The notes under the pieces: generated by a model
Database searches by the model: none
The model's input: the letters and a program-made list of their open reading frames with translations, nothing else
What the model was told of the DNA's origin: nothing
Shown: in pieces, positions 50,256 through 63,530 of the stretch
How positions within the stretch are numbered: the first letter of the stretch is position 1
How the letters are laid out: each line of letters opens with the position of its first letter
Program-made: the position numbers and the translations under genes
Assembly (NCBI GenBank): GCA_028826165.1
Contig: JAPDFW010000030.1
Span: forward strand, 1 to 64,000
Direction: 5' to 3'
Origin: Anaeramoeba ignava
Taxonomy: Eukaryota > Metamonada > Anaeramoebidae
Length of the DNA: 64,000 bases

Positions 50256-50458
50256 GTAATTAATTAAATTTCTTTTTCACTTCATTTAGATTCAATTTAT
50301 CTGATTATTATCTATTATTTATTTATTTATTATTTTAAATTATTTATTTTATTTTTATTAATAAATTTTGATTTGGAAAATATCAATCAATTAATTAATA
50401 ATCAATCAATAATTTATTTCTAATTCATTTCATTTTTTTTTCATTTCCAAAATTTAAA
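50256..50458 (+). repeat. Satellite-A-proximal block (extra copy)
   Basis: TTTCTTTTTCACTTCATTTA, ATCTGATTATTATCTATTAT and TTTTGATTTGGAAAATATCA match 16920-17110 and the start of block B. Array 4 of satellite A thus has this block on both sides, as array 1 does. Confidence 0.88.
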
Positions 50459-53212
50459 TCAAAATTTAAATCAATTTATTTATATATATTATAAACAAAT
50501 TTATAATAAAATAATTTATTAATTTAATTTCCAATTTATTTATAATTTATATTCAAAAAATAAAAAAAATCAATTTCTCTCTATATATAAAATATATAAA
50601 TTTATTTTTTAATTTATTTCAATTCAAATTTAAAAATAAAAAAAATCAATTTATTTATATATATTATAAACAAATTTATAACAAAATAATTAATTAATTT
50701 AATTCCCAATTTATTTATAATTTATATTCAAAAATAAAAATCAATTTCTCTCTATATATAAATATAAAAATTTAAATTTAATTTTTAATTTTTTTCATTT
50801 AAAATTTAAAAATAAAAAAATCAATTTATTTATATATATTATAAACAAATTTATAACAAAATAATTAATTAATTTAATTCCCAATTTATTTATAATTTAT
50901 ATTCAAAAATAAAAATCAATTTATCTCTATATATAAAATATATAAATTTAATTTTTAATTTATTTCTATAATTTAAATTAAAAATAAAAATCAATTTATT
51001 TATATATATTATAAACAAATTTATAACAAAATAATTTATAAATTTAATTCCCAATTTATTTATAATTTATTTATATTCAAAAAATAAAAAAATCAATTTC
51101 TCTCTATATATAAAATATATAAATTTAATTTTTCAATTTATTTATAATTTAAATTAAAAATAAAAATCAATTTATTTATATATATATTTTAAATTTTATA
51201 ATAAAATAATTAATTAATTTTTAATTTTCAATTTATTTATAATTTATATTCAAAAATAAAAAATCAATTTCTCTCTATATATAAAATATATAAATTTAAT
51301 TTTTAATTTATTTCAATTCTAAAATTAAAAATAAAAATCAATTTATTTATATATATAATAAACAAATTTATAATAAAATAATTAATTAATTTAATTTTCA
51401 ATTTATTTATAATTTATATTCAAAAATAAAAATCAATTTCTCTCTATATATAAAATATATAAATTTATTTTTCAATTTATTTACAATTTTAAATTAAAAA
51501 TAAAAATCAATTTATTTATATATATTACAAACATATTTATAACAAAATAATTTATTAATTTAATTCCCAATTTATTTATAATTTATATTCAAAAAATAAA
51601 AAAATCAATTTCTCTCTATATATAAAATATATAAATTTAATTTTTCAATTTATTTATAATTTAAATTAAAAATAAAAAAAATCAATTTATTTTATATATT
51701 ATAAAACAAATTTATAATAAAATAATTAATTAATTTAATTTTCAATTTATTTATAATTTTATATTCAAAAATAAAAATCAATTTCTATATATATAAAATA
51801 TATAAATTTATTTTTCAATTTATTTTATAATTTAAATTTAAAAATAAAATAAAATCAATTTATTTATATATATTATAAACAAATTTATAACAAAAATAAT
51901 TTATAAATTTAATTTTCAATTTATTTATAATTTATATTCAAAAATAAAAAATCAATTTCTCTCTATATATAAAATATATAAATTTATTTTTCAATTTATT
52001 TATAATTTAAATTAAAAATAAAAATCAATTTATTTATATATATTACAAACAAATTTATAACAAAATAATTTATTAATTTAATTCCCAATTTATTTATAAT
52101 TTATATTCAAAAATAAAAATCAATTTCTCTCTATATATAAAATATATAAATTTATTTTTCAATTTATTTATAATTTAAATTAAAAATAAAAAAAATCAAT
52201 TTATTTATATATATTATAAAACAAATTTATAATAAAATAATTAATAAATTTAATTTTCAATTTATTTATAATTTATATTCAAAAAATAAAAAAATCAATT
52301 TCTCTCTATATATAAAATATATAAATTTATTTTTCAATTTATTTATAATTTAAATTTAAAAATAAAAATCAATTTTATTTTATTTATATATTATAAACAA
52401 TTTTATAACAAAATAATTAATTAATTTATATTTCCAATTTTATTTATAATTTTAATTCAAAAATAAAAATCAATCAATTTTATTTATATTTATTATAAAC
52501 AAATTTATAACAAAATAATTAATAAATTTAATTTCCAATTTATTTATAATTTTAATTCAAAAATAAAAAAACCAATTTCTCTCTATATATAAAATATATA
52601 AATTTAATTTTTAATTTATTTATAATTCAATTCAAAATAAAAAAATCAATTTATTTATATATATTATAAACAAATTTATAACAAAATAATTAATCAATTT
52701 AATTTTCAATTTATTTATAATTTATATTCAAAAATAAAAATCAATTTCTCTCTATATATAAAATATATAAATTTAATTTTCAATTTATTTATAATTTAAA
52801 TCAAAAATAAAAAAATCAATTTATTTATATATATTATAAACAAATTTATAATAAAATAATTTATTAATTTAATTCCCAATTTATTTTATAATTTATATTC
52901 AAAAATAAAAATCAATTTCTCTCTATATATAAAATATATAAATTTATTTTTCAATTTATTTATAATTTAAATTAAAAATAAAAAAAATCAATTTATTTAT
53001 ATATTATAAACAAACACATAATAAAAATAACTAATTAATTTAATTTTCAATTTATTTATAATTTATATTCAAAAATAAAAATCAATTTCTCTCTATATAT
53101 AAAATATATAAATTTATTTTTCAATTTATTTATAATTCAAATTAAAAATAAAAAAATCAATTTATTTATATATATTATAAACAAATTTATAACAAAATAA
53201 TTTTATAAATTT
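50459..53212 (+). repeat. Satellite A array 4, ~15-16 copies of ~170 bp
   Basis: The dimeric unit is the same. It is less regular than array 3: units near 50760-50820, 51180, 51780 and 52370-52500 have lost or changed parts of the CTCTCTATATATAAA half. Several units use AATTCCCAATTTATT where others have AATTTCCAATTTATT. Confidence 0.94.
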
Positions 53213-54024
53213 AAATTCAAAAATAAAAAATCAATAATTTCAAAAATCTAAATTTATACTTATTTATATCATTATTTATATTTATAATTTATCAAAGGTA
53301 ATTAATTAATTAAATTTCTTTTTCACTTCATTTAGATTCAATTTATCTGATTATTATCTATTATTTATTTATTTATTATTTTAAATTATTTTATTTTTAT
53401 TAAATAAATTTTGATTTGGAAAATATCAATCAATTAATTAATAATCAATCAATAATTTATTTCTAATTCATTTCATTTTTTTTTCATTTCCAAAATTTAA
53501 ATCAAATTTAAATCAAAATTTAAATCAAAATTTAAATCAAAATTTAAATCAAATTCAAAATTCAAATTCAAAATTTAAATCAAAATTTAAATCAAAATTT
53601 AAATCAAATTCAAAATTCAAATTCAAAATTTAAATCAAAATTTAAATCAAAATTTAAATTCAAATTCAAAATTCAAAATCTATTGATAATTTGTTCTGAA
53701 AATAAAATCTAAATATAAATATAAAAAAAAATCAAATTGATATTATTTTTATATGTTTTATTTAGAAACAAAAAAAAATCATCAAATTTGTTTTGTTTTG
53801 TTTGTTTCATTTCTTTTAATATTTTTATCTAAAATAAATAAATTAAAAATCCAATTTTTCTTTTTCTTTTCTTTTCTTTTTTTATTGATTCAAAATATTC
53901 CATAAAAATAAAAAATAAAAAAAAATTGATTATTAATTTTTTTATAAGTTTTTGGAATTCCTTAAAATGTCTGTATTCATTTTAAAATATTTATCATTTT
54001 ATTTATTTATTTTTATTTATTATT
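53213..54024 (+). repeat. Block B, copy 4 (first half only)
   Basis: Identical in order to the first half of block B, with an enlarged AAATCAAAATTTAAATC tract (53500-53660) and GGAATTCCTTAAAATGTCTG near 53957. The second half (GATTA run, TCATTTT run, ATTACCTT motif) is missing, and satellite B follows directly. Confidence 0.88.
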
Positions 54025-54508
54025 AATAAATTTAAATTATTTATTTTATTTCTATTATTAATTTTATATTTATTTTAAATTATAAAATTATATTTTATTA
54101 TTTATTTTTATTATTAATTATTTAATTAAATATTTTTATTATTTTTATTTCAATTATAAATAATTAAATAATAAATTTAAATTAATTATTTTATTTCTAT
54201 TATTAATTTTATATTTATTTTAAATTATAAAATTATATTTTATTATTTATTTTTATTATTAATTATTTAATTAAATATTTTTATTATTTTTATTTCAATT
54301 ATAAATAATTAAATAATAAATTTAAATTAATTATTTTATTTCTATTATTAATTTTATATTTATTTTAAATTATAAAATTATATTTTATTATTTATTTTTA
54401 TTATTAATTATTTAATTAATTATTTTTATTATTTTTATTTCAATTATAAATAATTAAATAATAAATTTAAATTAATTATTTTATTTCTATTATTTAATTT
54501 ATTATTTT
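54025..54508 (+). repeat. Satellite B, ~3.5 copies
   Basis: Very regular units with TTTCAATTATAAATAATTAA at about 54150, 54294 and 54438, 144 bp apart. They run directly into block C with no mariner-like element. Confidence 0.94.
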
Positions 54509-55024
54509 ATTTATTATTTTTATTAGGTTAAATAGGTTTTAAATTGAAAATTTTGATTAGTGCTTTTATTTTTTAAAAACAAAAACAAAAAAAAAAATTC
54601 ACTTTCAAAAACATTTTAATTAATGTAATCTTTATAAAATCAAAAATCAAAAATCAAAAATGAAAAGAATTTATAATTAATTAATTAATTAATTGATTCT
54701 AAATTAATTAATATAAGATTCAAAAATAATTAACAAAATCTTTTTAATTATTTAAAATGTAATCAAAAATCAAAAAATCAAAAAATAATCAATATTAATA
54801 TTAATAATAATATTATTAAAATCAATTTTTCTTTCAATATAAATAATCAAAACAAAAAAAACTATTCATTAACAAAATAAATTTATTAATATTAATTCTA
54901 AATTTTTAATTTTTAATTTTAATTTTAATTTACATTTATTGAAGGAAATTTCTTATTGTTGTTATTGTTGTTCTTGTTGTTAATTTGTTGATAATTTAAA
55001 ACAAAAAATAAAACGAAAAATAAA
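54509..55024 (+). repeat. Block C, copy 4
   Basis: Begins TTAGGTTAAATAGGTTTTAA near 54523. The trinucleotide run is TTG and TTA mixed, with an extra TTAATTTGTTG. No gene is visible. Confidence 0.9.
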
Positions 55025-56252
55025 TTGATTGATTGATTTTCAGATTTATTTTTAGATTTATTTTCAGATTTATTTTCAGATTTATTTTCAGATTTATTTT
55101 CAGATTTATTTTAAGATTTATTTTAAGATTTATTTTCAGATTTATTTTCAGATTTATTTTCAGATTTATTTTCAGGTTATTTTTATTTTTATTTTTAGAT
55201 TTATTTTCAGATTTATTTTTTTATTTTAAGATTTATTTTTCAGATTTAACAAAAAGATTTGATTTTCAAGATTTATTTTAAGATTTATTTAAGATTTATT
55301 TTAGATTTATTTTTAAGATTTATTTTTAGATTTATTTTAGATTTATTTTCAGATTTATTTTAAGATTTATTTTTAGATTTATTTTTAGATTTATTTTCAG
55401 ATTTATTTTTAAGATTTATTTAAGATTTATTTTTAGATTTTTAAAGATTTATTTTAAGATTTATTTTAAAATTTATTTTAATTTTTATTTTCAGATTTAT
55501 TTTCAGATTTATTCTTTCAGATTTATTTTAGATTTATTTTCAGATTTATTTTCAGATTTATTTTCAGATTTATTTTCAGATTTTATTTTCAGATTTATTT
55601 TCAGATTTAAAATTTTCAGATTTGATTTTCAGATTTATTTTCAGATTTATTTTCAGATTTATTTTCAGATTTATTTTAAGATTTATTTTCAGATTTATTT
55701 TCAGATTTATTTTCAGATTTATTTTCAGATTGATTTTCAGATTTATTTTCAGATTTATTTTCAGATTTATTTTTCAGATTTATTTTAAGATTTATTTTCA
55801 GATTTATTTTCAGATTTATTTTCAGATTTATTTTCAGATTTATTTTCAGATTTATTTTCAGATTTATTTTCAGATTTATTTTCAGATTTATTTTAAGATT
55901 TATTTTCAGATTTATTTTCAGATTTATTTTCAGATTTATTTTCAGATTTATTTTAAGATTTATTTTCAGATTTATTTTCAGATTTATTTTCAGATTTATT
56001 TTCAGATTTATTTTCAGATTTATTTTCAGATTTATTTTCAGATTTATTTTCAGATTTATTTTCAGATTTATTTTTAGATTTATTTTAAGATTTATTTTAA
56101 GATTTATTTTCAGATTTATTTTCAGATTTATTTTCAGATTTATTTTCAGATTTATTTTCAGATTTATTTTTAGATTTATTTTCAGATTTATTTTCAGATT
56201 TATTTTCAGATTTATTTTCAGATTTATTTTTAAGATTTATTTTAAGATTGAT
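55025..56252 (+). repeat. Satellite C array 4: longest 12-bp minisatellite (~100 copies)
   Basis: TTCAGATTTATT units fill 1.2 kb. The part 55180-55620 is out of phase, with lost and added bases; the rest is regular. Open frames of up to 151 codons arise from the repeat and switch from FRFI to QIYF where a single extra T shifts the frame at about 55770. Confidence 0.97.
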
Positions 56253-56450
56253 ATTTATTTATTTGGCTTTTAAAAATGATTTAGAAACTATTGAATAAAT
56301 AATTTACAAAACCAAATGAATTGATTTATTTTCATTTAAGAAGACAAATAACACATAATTTATGTTTATATTTATATTTATATTTATATTTATATTTATG
56401 TTTTCAATAAATAAAATAAAAAGAAATGATTTTTTATTTATTTATTTATT
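56253..56450 (+). repeat. Block D, copy 4
   Basis: TTATTTGGCTTTTAAAAATG, TTAGAAACTATTGAATAAAT, AAGAAGACAAATAACACATA and a (TTTATA)n run with TTTATG at both ends. Confidence 0.9.
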
Positions 56451-56943
56451 TATTTAACATTTTTGAAATCAAAATCAAAATCAAAATCAAAAATCAAAAT
56501 CAAAATAAAAATCATGTAAACTTTGAATGTAATTAATTAATTAATTTATTTATTATTTATTTATTTATTTATAAATTAAAAATTATTTTAGATTTTAATT
56601 AATTAATAAATAAATAAATAAATAATAAAAGATTGAAGTAAATAAATAATATAAACAAAAAAAAATGAAAATGAAAATAAAAATAAATATAAACTTTCAA
56701 AGTAATTGAAATTTAGATACAATTCCTTAATTAAAATTATTCTAAATTTAAATAAAAAAAATTGAAAAGAAAAAATGGAAAAAAAAATGTTTTTGTGGAT
56801 TTTTTTTTTAAAAAGTGGAATTCATTTTTTTCTTCTTCTTTCATTTTTCTTTTTTTATATATATATAATATATAAATAAATCTATTGAAAATAAAAATAA
56901 AAATAAAAATAAAAATAAAAATAAAAAATAAAAAATATAAAAA
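56451..56943 (+). repeat. Segment F, left part (copy 2)
   Basis: Nearly identical to 45121-45634, including one diverged ~100-bp element (56690-56770) and the (ATAAAA)n run before the GC island. The two copies differ in run lengths and a few bases. Confidence 0.88.
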
Positions 56944-56969
56944 GGGGGATGTTCATCTTTGGCAATGTT

Positions 56970-57270
56970 TTAAGCTTTGAAATTAGCCACCCGCCCAAAG
57001 AAAAAGCTGGTGTTAACATACTCACCCGAGTCTACGCCCTTATTTATTTCTAATTATTAATTATTAATCAATCCAAATTAAATCAATTTAATAATTAATA
57101 ATTCTAATCAAAATTGAACAATATAAGAACAATAATGAAAAGAAATAAATAAGAAACGCGACATTTGTCGTCTTCGTGTAAAGCCCCAAGTCGTCAACTG
57201 AGCCTCCCCGCCGTAGCGTAGCGGAGAGGCCGAAGGCCGGTGCATTGGGGGAGGTGAAGTTGAAAGACAT
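56970..57270 (-). CDS. Alternative reading: two-exon small protein, copy 2
   Basis: Same frames as copy 1: exon 1 57270-57163, A/T intron 57162-57039 (124 bp), exon 2 57038-56970 with TAA stop. The predicted peptide is identical to copy 1. The intron length differs by 11, not a multiple of three, so a continuous coding frame across the linker is excluded. Confidence 0.25.
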
Positions 57271-57304
57271 TGGGGCATTTACTCGAAAAACGACAAAGTA
57301 CGCG
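57157..57304. other. 148-bp near-perfect hairpin (copy 2)
   Basis: Base-for-base the same as 45859-46006 by eye, with the same CGCG ends, stem segments and two small tip hairpins. Confidence 0.9.
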
Positions 57305-57313
57305 ATATGATCC

Positions 57314-58080
57314 TTTCTTATATTTATATTTATATTTATATATTTATATTTATATATTTTATTTCAAGTAAATTTAATATCTAAATCCAAAAATTACTTT
57401 ATTAACTAATTTATTATTTGTAAGTTTATTTTAATTTCCAAAAATAAATTAATAAATTAATTAATTAATTTTATTCTATTTATAATTAATATTTATTCTA
57501 TTTTATTTTTATATTTATATTTATATTAGATAAAATGTTTATTTTATTTTATTTTATTTTATTTTATTCATCTTCATTTCCAAAATAAAAATAATTCCAA
57601 AAAAAATCTAAATTTATATTTATTAATATCTATCATTATTTATAATTATAATTTATCAAAATTAATTAATGGAATTTCTTTTTTCAATTAAATTAAATTA
57701 GATTAGATTAGATTTATCTATTATTCTAAATTATTTATCATTTTAAATTACTTTATTTATTTATTTATTTTTGTTTTTATTTTTATTTTTAAATAATAAA
57801 TAAATAAATTTTGATTTTGATTTTGGAAAATATCATTAATTGATTAATAAATAATAAAATAAAATAAATCAATAATTTATTTCTAATTCATTTTTTGTTT
57901 TTTGTTTTTGTTTTTGTTTTTGTTTTTTAATAATTTTTATTTTTAAATTTCCAAATTCATTTTTCATTTTTCATTTTTCATTTTTTTTCTTTTCAAAGAA
58001 TATTTATAAATATAAATATAAATATAAAAATTACCTTTAGAAAATGAAAGGAAACACCAAACACTAAAAAAATATTCAAA
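57314..58080 (+). repeat. Segment F, right part (copy 2)
   Basis: A diverged second half of block B, nearly identical to 46016-46800. It ends at AAAGGAAACACCAAACACTA and then changes abruptly into a different repeat family at about 58085, the right border of the 11-kb repeat region. Confidence 0.85.
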
Positions 58081-58720
58081 TTCAATTTAATTTTTAATAA
58101 TAATTTATTTATTATTTTGCAATAAAATTAATTAAGAAATGATTTTAAAAAGAATTTATTATTAATATTAAATTATTATTATTAAAAATAAAGAAATAAA
58201 TTTAAAACAAAAATTAAAATAAAATTTTATTTAATTTTAATTATAATTATTTATTATTTTAATTTTTAATTTTAAAAATAATTTAATTTTATTATTATTT
58301 TAAAAAAAATAAAAATTAATAAAAAATGATTTTTAATTTTTAAAAATAATTAATTTATTATTATTTTAAAATAAAATTAATTAAGAAATGATTTTAAAAG
58401 AATTTATTATTAATATTAAATAAATATTATTAAAAATAAAGAAATAAAATTTAATTAAAATATTTTATTTAATTATTTTTATTTAATTTTTAATAATAAT
58501 TAATTTATTATTTTGCAATAAAATTAATTAAGAAATGATTTTAAAAAGAATTTATTATTAATATTAAATAAATATTATTAAAAATAAAGAAATAAAATTA
58601 ATTAAAATATTTTATTTATTATTTTACTTAATTTTTAATAATAATTAATTTATTATTTTGCAATAAAATTAATTAAGAAATGATTTTAAAAACTTTTTAT
58701 TCATTTTTTTTTTTTCATTT
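58081..58720 (+). repeat. ~147-bp tandem repeat, about 4 copies
   Basis: AAAATTAATTAAGAAATGAT begins near 58122, 58370, 58519 and 58667. The unit continues AAAAAGAATTTATTATTAAT and ends TTATTATTTTGCAATAAAAT. The first interval holds an extra irregular segment; the last two are 147-148 bp. A single copy occurs at 1340-1480 in the same orientation. Confidence 0.9.
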
Positions 58721-60185
58721 TTGTTTTTTTCTAAATTAAAAAAATAAAAGAAAAAAGAAAAATCAAATAAAAATTTTAAAAACAAAATTATAAAAAAAAT
58801 AAAGAAAATGTTAATTAAAATATAAAATAATTTATTTATATAATTTATAAAAAGATTTTATTATCTAAATTAATTCAAAATTGATTTAAAAATAAATATA
58901 AATTTAAATCAAAAATTAATTTTAATTAATTTTATTTCCAAAAATAAAAATAATTTTAAATAATTTTAAATAATAATATTTAATTAAATTTAAAAAGTAT
59001 AAATTAATTTGAAATAAATTAATAATATAAAATATAATTTTATTATTTATTTTCCTTATTAAATAATTAATAAAATAATTTAATAATTTTTAATATAAAT
59101 TTAATCAAAAATTAAATAAAAAAATTAAAATTAAAATGTAAAATAATTTATTTATATAATTTATAAAAAGAATTTATTATCTAAATTAATTCAAAATTGA
59201 TTTAAAAATAAATATAAATTTAAATCAAAAAAATTAATTTTAATTAATTTTATTTCCAAAAAATAAAATAATTTTAAATAAATTTAAATAATAATATTTA
59301 ATTAAATTTAAAGTATAAATTATTTTGAAATAAATTAATAATATAAAATATAATTTTATTATTTATTTTCCTTATTAAATAATTAATAAAATAATTTAAA
59401 CATTTTTAATATAAATTTAATCAAAAAATTAAATAATAAAAATTAAAATTAAAATGTAAAATAATTTATTTATATAATTTATAAAAAGAATTTTATTATC
59501 TAAATTAATTCAAAATTGATTTAAAAATAAATATAAATTTAAATCAAAAAAAATTAAATTTAATTAATTTTATTTCCAAAAATAAAATAATATTAAATAA
59601 TTTTAAATAATAATATTTAATTAAATTTAAAAGTATAAATTAATTTTGAAATAAATTAATAATATAAAATATAATTTTATTATTTAATTTTCCTTATTAA
59701 ATAATTAATAAAATAATTTAATCATTTTTAATATAAATTTAATCAAAAAATTAAATAATAAAAATTAAAATTAAAATGTAAAATAATTTATTTATATAAT
59801 TTATAAAAAGAATTTATTATCTAAATTAATTCAAAATTGATTTAAAAATAAATATAAATTTAAATCAAAAAAAATTAAATTTAATTAATTTTATTTCCAA
59901 AAAAATAAAATAATTTTAAATAAATTTAAATAATAATATTTAATTAATTTTAAATTATAAATTATTTTGAAATAAATTAATAATATAAAATATAATTTTA
60001 TTATTTATTTTCCTTATTAAATAATTAATAAAATAATTTAAACATTTTTAATATAAATTTAATCAAAAAATTAAATAATAAAAATTAAAATTAAAATATA
60101 AAATAATTTATTTATATAATTTATAAAAAGATTTTATTATCTAAATTAATTCAAAAATGATTTAAAAATAAATATAAATATGTTA
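58721..60185 (+). repeat. ~320-bp tandem repeat, about 4.3 copies
   Basis: AAAATAATTTATTTATATAA occurs near 58825, 59141, 59459, 59781 and 60103, with later spacings of about 320 bp. The unit also has TTATCTAAATTAATTCAAAA, TTTTATTTCCAAAAATAAAA and TTATTTTCCTTATTAAATAA. It has no open frame. A single copy lies at 1560-1760. Confidence 0.93.
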
Positions 60186-62533
60186 AAATTAATAATGAAG
60201 AAATTAAAATTGAAGAAATATTTAGATATTATTATTAAAGAAAATTTCAAATTTTTTTGCTTCAAAAATGATTTGAAATTGTTGATTTTATTCAAGAAAT
60301 AATTATTAAAACAATTTAGAAAATTGAAGAAGATGATTATTATTATTCAATAGTAAATTATTTTATTTGATTTAAAAATTTTTTTAATTCAAATTCCAAA
60401 ATAATTTTATTTATTTATTTAAAAAAGGAATACAATAGAATTTATCAAATAAAAACTCTCAAAAATTTATAAAATATTTCCTTTATATTCAAAAAAAAAT
60501 AATTTTGAAAATGAAACTTATTATATTAATTGAATAAAATTATGAAACAAAATTCCCAAATCAAAAAATCAAAATTGATACATTTTCTCTACAAAAAAGA
60601 AATCTAACAATAAATTTCAATTATCAAAACACAAATAATTTAAATTATCAAATTATTTACAAATTGAAATGAAATTCAAACAAAATTATAATCAACAAAA
60701 TAAATATATCTCTTCATAATATTTAAAAGAAAATCAAATCAAATTTACATTAATTTTGATTATGAAAATTTAATTGCAAAAACAAAAAAAAATAATAATA
60801 AAAGAAAAAGGAAATCAAATTGATAAATATTCAAGTTTTCACCTTTGTATTAAATCAAAAAAAAATTCACCAATAACATTATATCTCTTTTCTCAATTCA
60901 AAAATAATACAATAAAAAAATATATATTTCAGTTGATAAAATTGATATTAAAACAGAATCTTTGAATAGAAACACAAAGAAAATAGATTGAATCTAATTG
61001 AAAAAAAATTTGAAATCAATAAATCAAATATCAAGATAAAACCAAATATTATTATGGAATATTTTACAGAAGAAAAAGAAAAAAGAACTTAAAATGGATA
61101 TTTTAAAACAATTCTACATTTCAAAATCAAAAAAAGAATTTAACATAAAACAAACAATAACAAGCTTACTGTATTTTCATAATCTATTTATTGATATTAT
61201 AAAGAAAAACCTTTATATTCTCTTTTTAATGTTATTTCTTATTCGAAAAAAAGAAGAAGAAGAAATTTGTGGAATTAAATTAATAACCAAAATATTTCCT
61301 TAAAATCTATAATTAACACATGAAATATTTTATTAATTCTTATTTGTTTCTCCTGTTTTTTTATAGATCTTATTACAGAATTCATTTTAATATTTGAATT
61401 AAATGAAAAGTATTGATATTTAACATTATTGGATATTTTAAAAAGAAATTTAAAAGAAGAAAGAAAGAAAGAATTTTATTTAATATAGATTTTTCTATTA
61501 AGAAAAAATAGAATAACAATTAAGAGATAATCCACAAATTGAAACATTTACAATAAAAAGAAAAGAAAATATTCTTGATTTCCAAAATATTTCAACACTT
61601 ATTTGATCTTTTAATATTGAATATACAACAATTTTCATTCATTTCCCTTTCCAAAAACAAACTTTCTAACTGTTTACATCATTACAGAAATATTTTCTTC
61701 CACTTTAATCAATATTTCTCAAATCTCACAATTTTTCAAGATTTTTTTATTTTATTTATATTATGAAAAGAAAGAAGAATTTGAATTATTATCAACAACA
61801 AAAATATCTATCTTACATATATTCAACAATTTAATCCATAAACAGAAATACTTATTTCCATTTTTATTATTTCAAGAATTTATGAAAATTATTTAAATAT
61901 CTTCAATTTACTTTTGCATTGGAAACACTTGATACATATATTCAATAACTTAAAATAATAATTTGAATATTTATTTATTTCTTGAATCAAAATATCACAA
62001 ATAAACAATTAACCAAATATTGAACTTATGGAATTTTTTCCATTTTCTTGAAACTGAAAAAAAGATAAAATCAAAATATATTTCTTGAATATTTTTTTTT
62101 GAATAAAAAATTACTGATATCAATGAATACTTATTTTCACAAATCTTCACAAAATATTTCTCCTTTTATTTGTAAATATCAATTATTCAAAATACACAAA
62201 AAGAATATTTTCCACAAATATTTTGAAATTGATGATTAATTACAACTTTTTATATTCTAAAACAAAATTAACAAAATTCAACAACATTTTTGAATAATTT
62301 ATATATCCTTTCTTTAGAAATATTTCCACTTTCCAGAATATTATTTATTTCCATTTCAAAATTATTATTCAATTATTTTCTTCAAGAAAAAAGAATATTA
62401 AATTGAATTGAATTGAAAATACATTTCTTAATAATTTCAATAATATTCACAAATTCTTTATTTATTTCAAGGAAATATACTTCTATTTAATCTATTCAAA
62501 AAAATATAACAGATAGAACTCAATTTTATCAAT

Positions 62534-62578
62534 TTAATTTAATTTAATTTAATTTAATTTAATTTAATTTAATTTAAT
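62534..62578. repeat. (TTTAA)n microsatellite
   Basis: About nine perfect copies of a 5-bp unit. A shorter run of the same unit at 4515-4550 lies at the matching place in the left arm. Confidence 0.97.
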
Positions 62579-63395
62579 ACAAAATTATTCTTCATTTCTC
62601 CAAAATAATTGATAAAATTACAAAATTCCTAATCATAAATATTTATTAATCATTCCATTTTGAAGAGATTTCCATTAATATCAAACAAGAAAACTCTTTT
62701 TCAAAATATTAAATTCAATTTCAAATCCAATTTAAATTCACAAAATTCTAAACAATAACAAGTTATTTCTGTTCATTAATCTTAATTATTTAACAACAAC
62801 AAAAAAATTATTTATAAATTCTAACTTCTTTAAAATTGAGAAATTAAATCCTTATTGGAAAAACAAAAATGAAACAAATGAAAATAATCTTCAAAAATCC
62901 CAAATCACTTTTAAATTTCAATTCTCTTTACTTAAATATTGGAAAATGATATAAATATCAAAATTCTAACTCTTATTGAATTTATTATTTAAATCAATTT
63001 AATCAAGAAATATTCAAAATTCTTTTTAAAAAACATGATATCTGTTCATTTACTTAATCCAAAATATAATCCAAAACAAATTTGATTTCAAAATATTTCC
63101 AAATTCACAAATATTATAGAGATAAATCAATTATTATATAAATACTCAACAAATCTTCTTTAAAATATTTATCTTCAAATTTTGGAAGATTTTATTTAAT
63201 TCTACTTTTGAATAACTTTGAAAAACTATTTATTATTTATTTATTTATTCATTCATTTCTTTTTTATTCAACAAAATTTCCAAATTTATTTCCTTTATAA
63301 ACCTCAAACTCAAATCAAAACATTTCCAAAAAAAGAAATATTTCTTGATTTTTTATTACAAAATATAAAATATTCAAAAATTTTCTTTTTTGTTA

Positions 63396-63530
63396 ATAGA
63401 ATTAATATTTAAATTCCAAAAAAAAATAGATAGAATTAATATTTAAATTCCAAAAAAAAATAGATAGAATTGAATTGTTTTGATTTAAAAATTATTATTA
63501 AATTATTTCCAAAAAAAAAATAGAAAGAAA
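63396..63530 (+). repeat. ~35-bp tandem repeat, 2-3 copies
   Basis: GAATTAATATTTAAATTCCA followed by an A-run and TAGATA occurs twice at about 63400 and 63435. A looser third copy follows (TTTCCAAAAAAAAAATAGA, near 63507). Confidence 0.9.

Larger units (their letters stand above)
56944..57313 (-). ncRNA. Candidate structured RNA gene (copy 2)
   Basis: The 96-bp island (56944-57039) and the hairpin (57157-57304) are the same as in copy 1. The T run after CCCCC on the minus strand is TTTTT. The linker is 11 bp shorter: copy 1 has AAATCAATTTA twice, this copy once. An indel in the linker beside unchanged islands is what selection on the islands would give, although the duplication could simply be recent. 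Confidence 0.35.
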
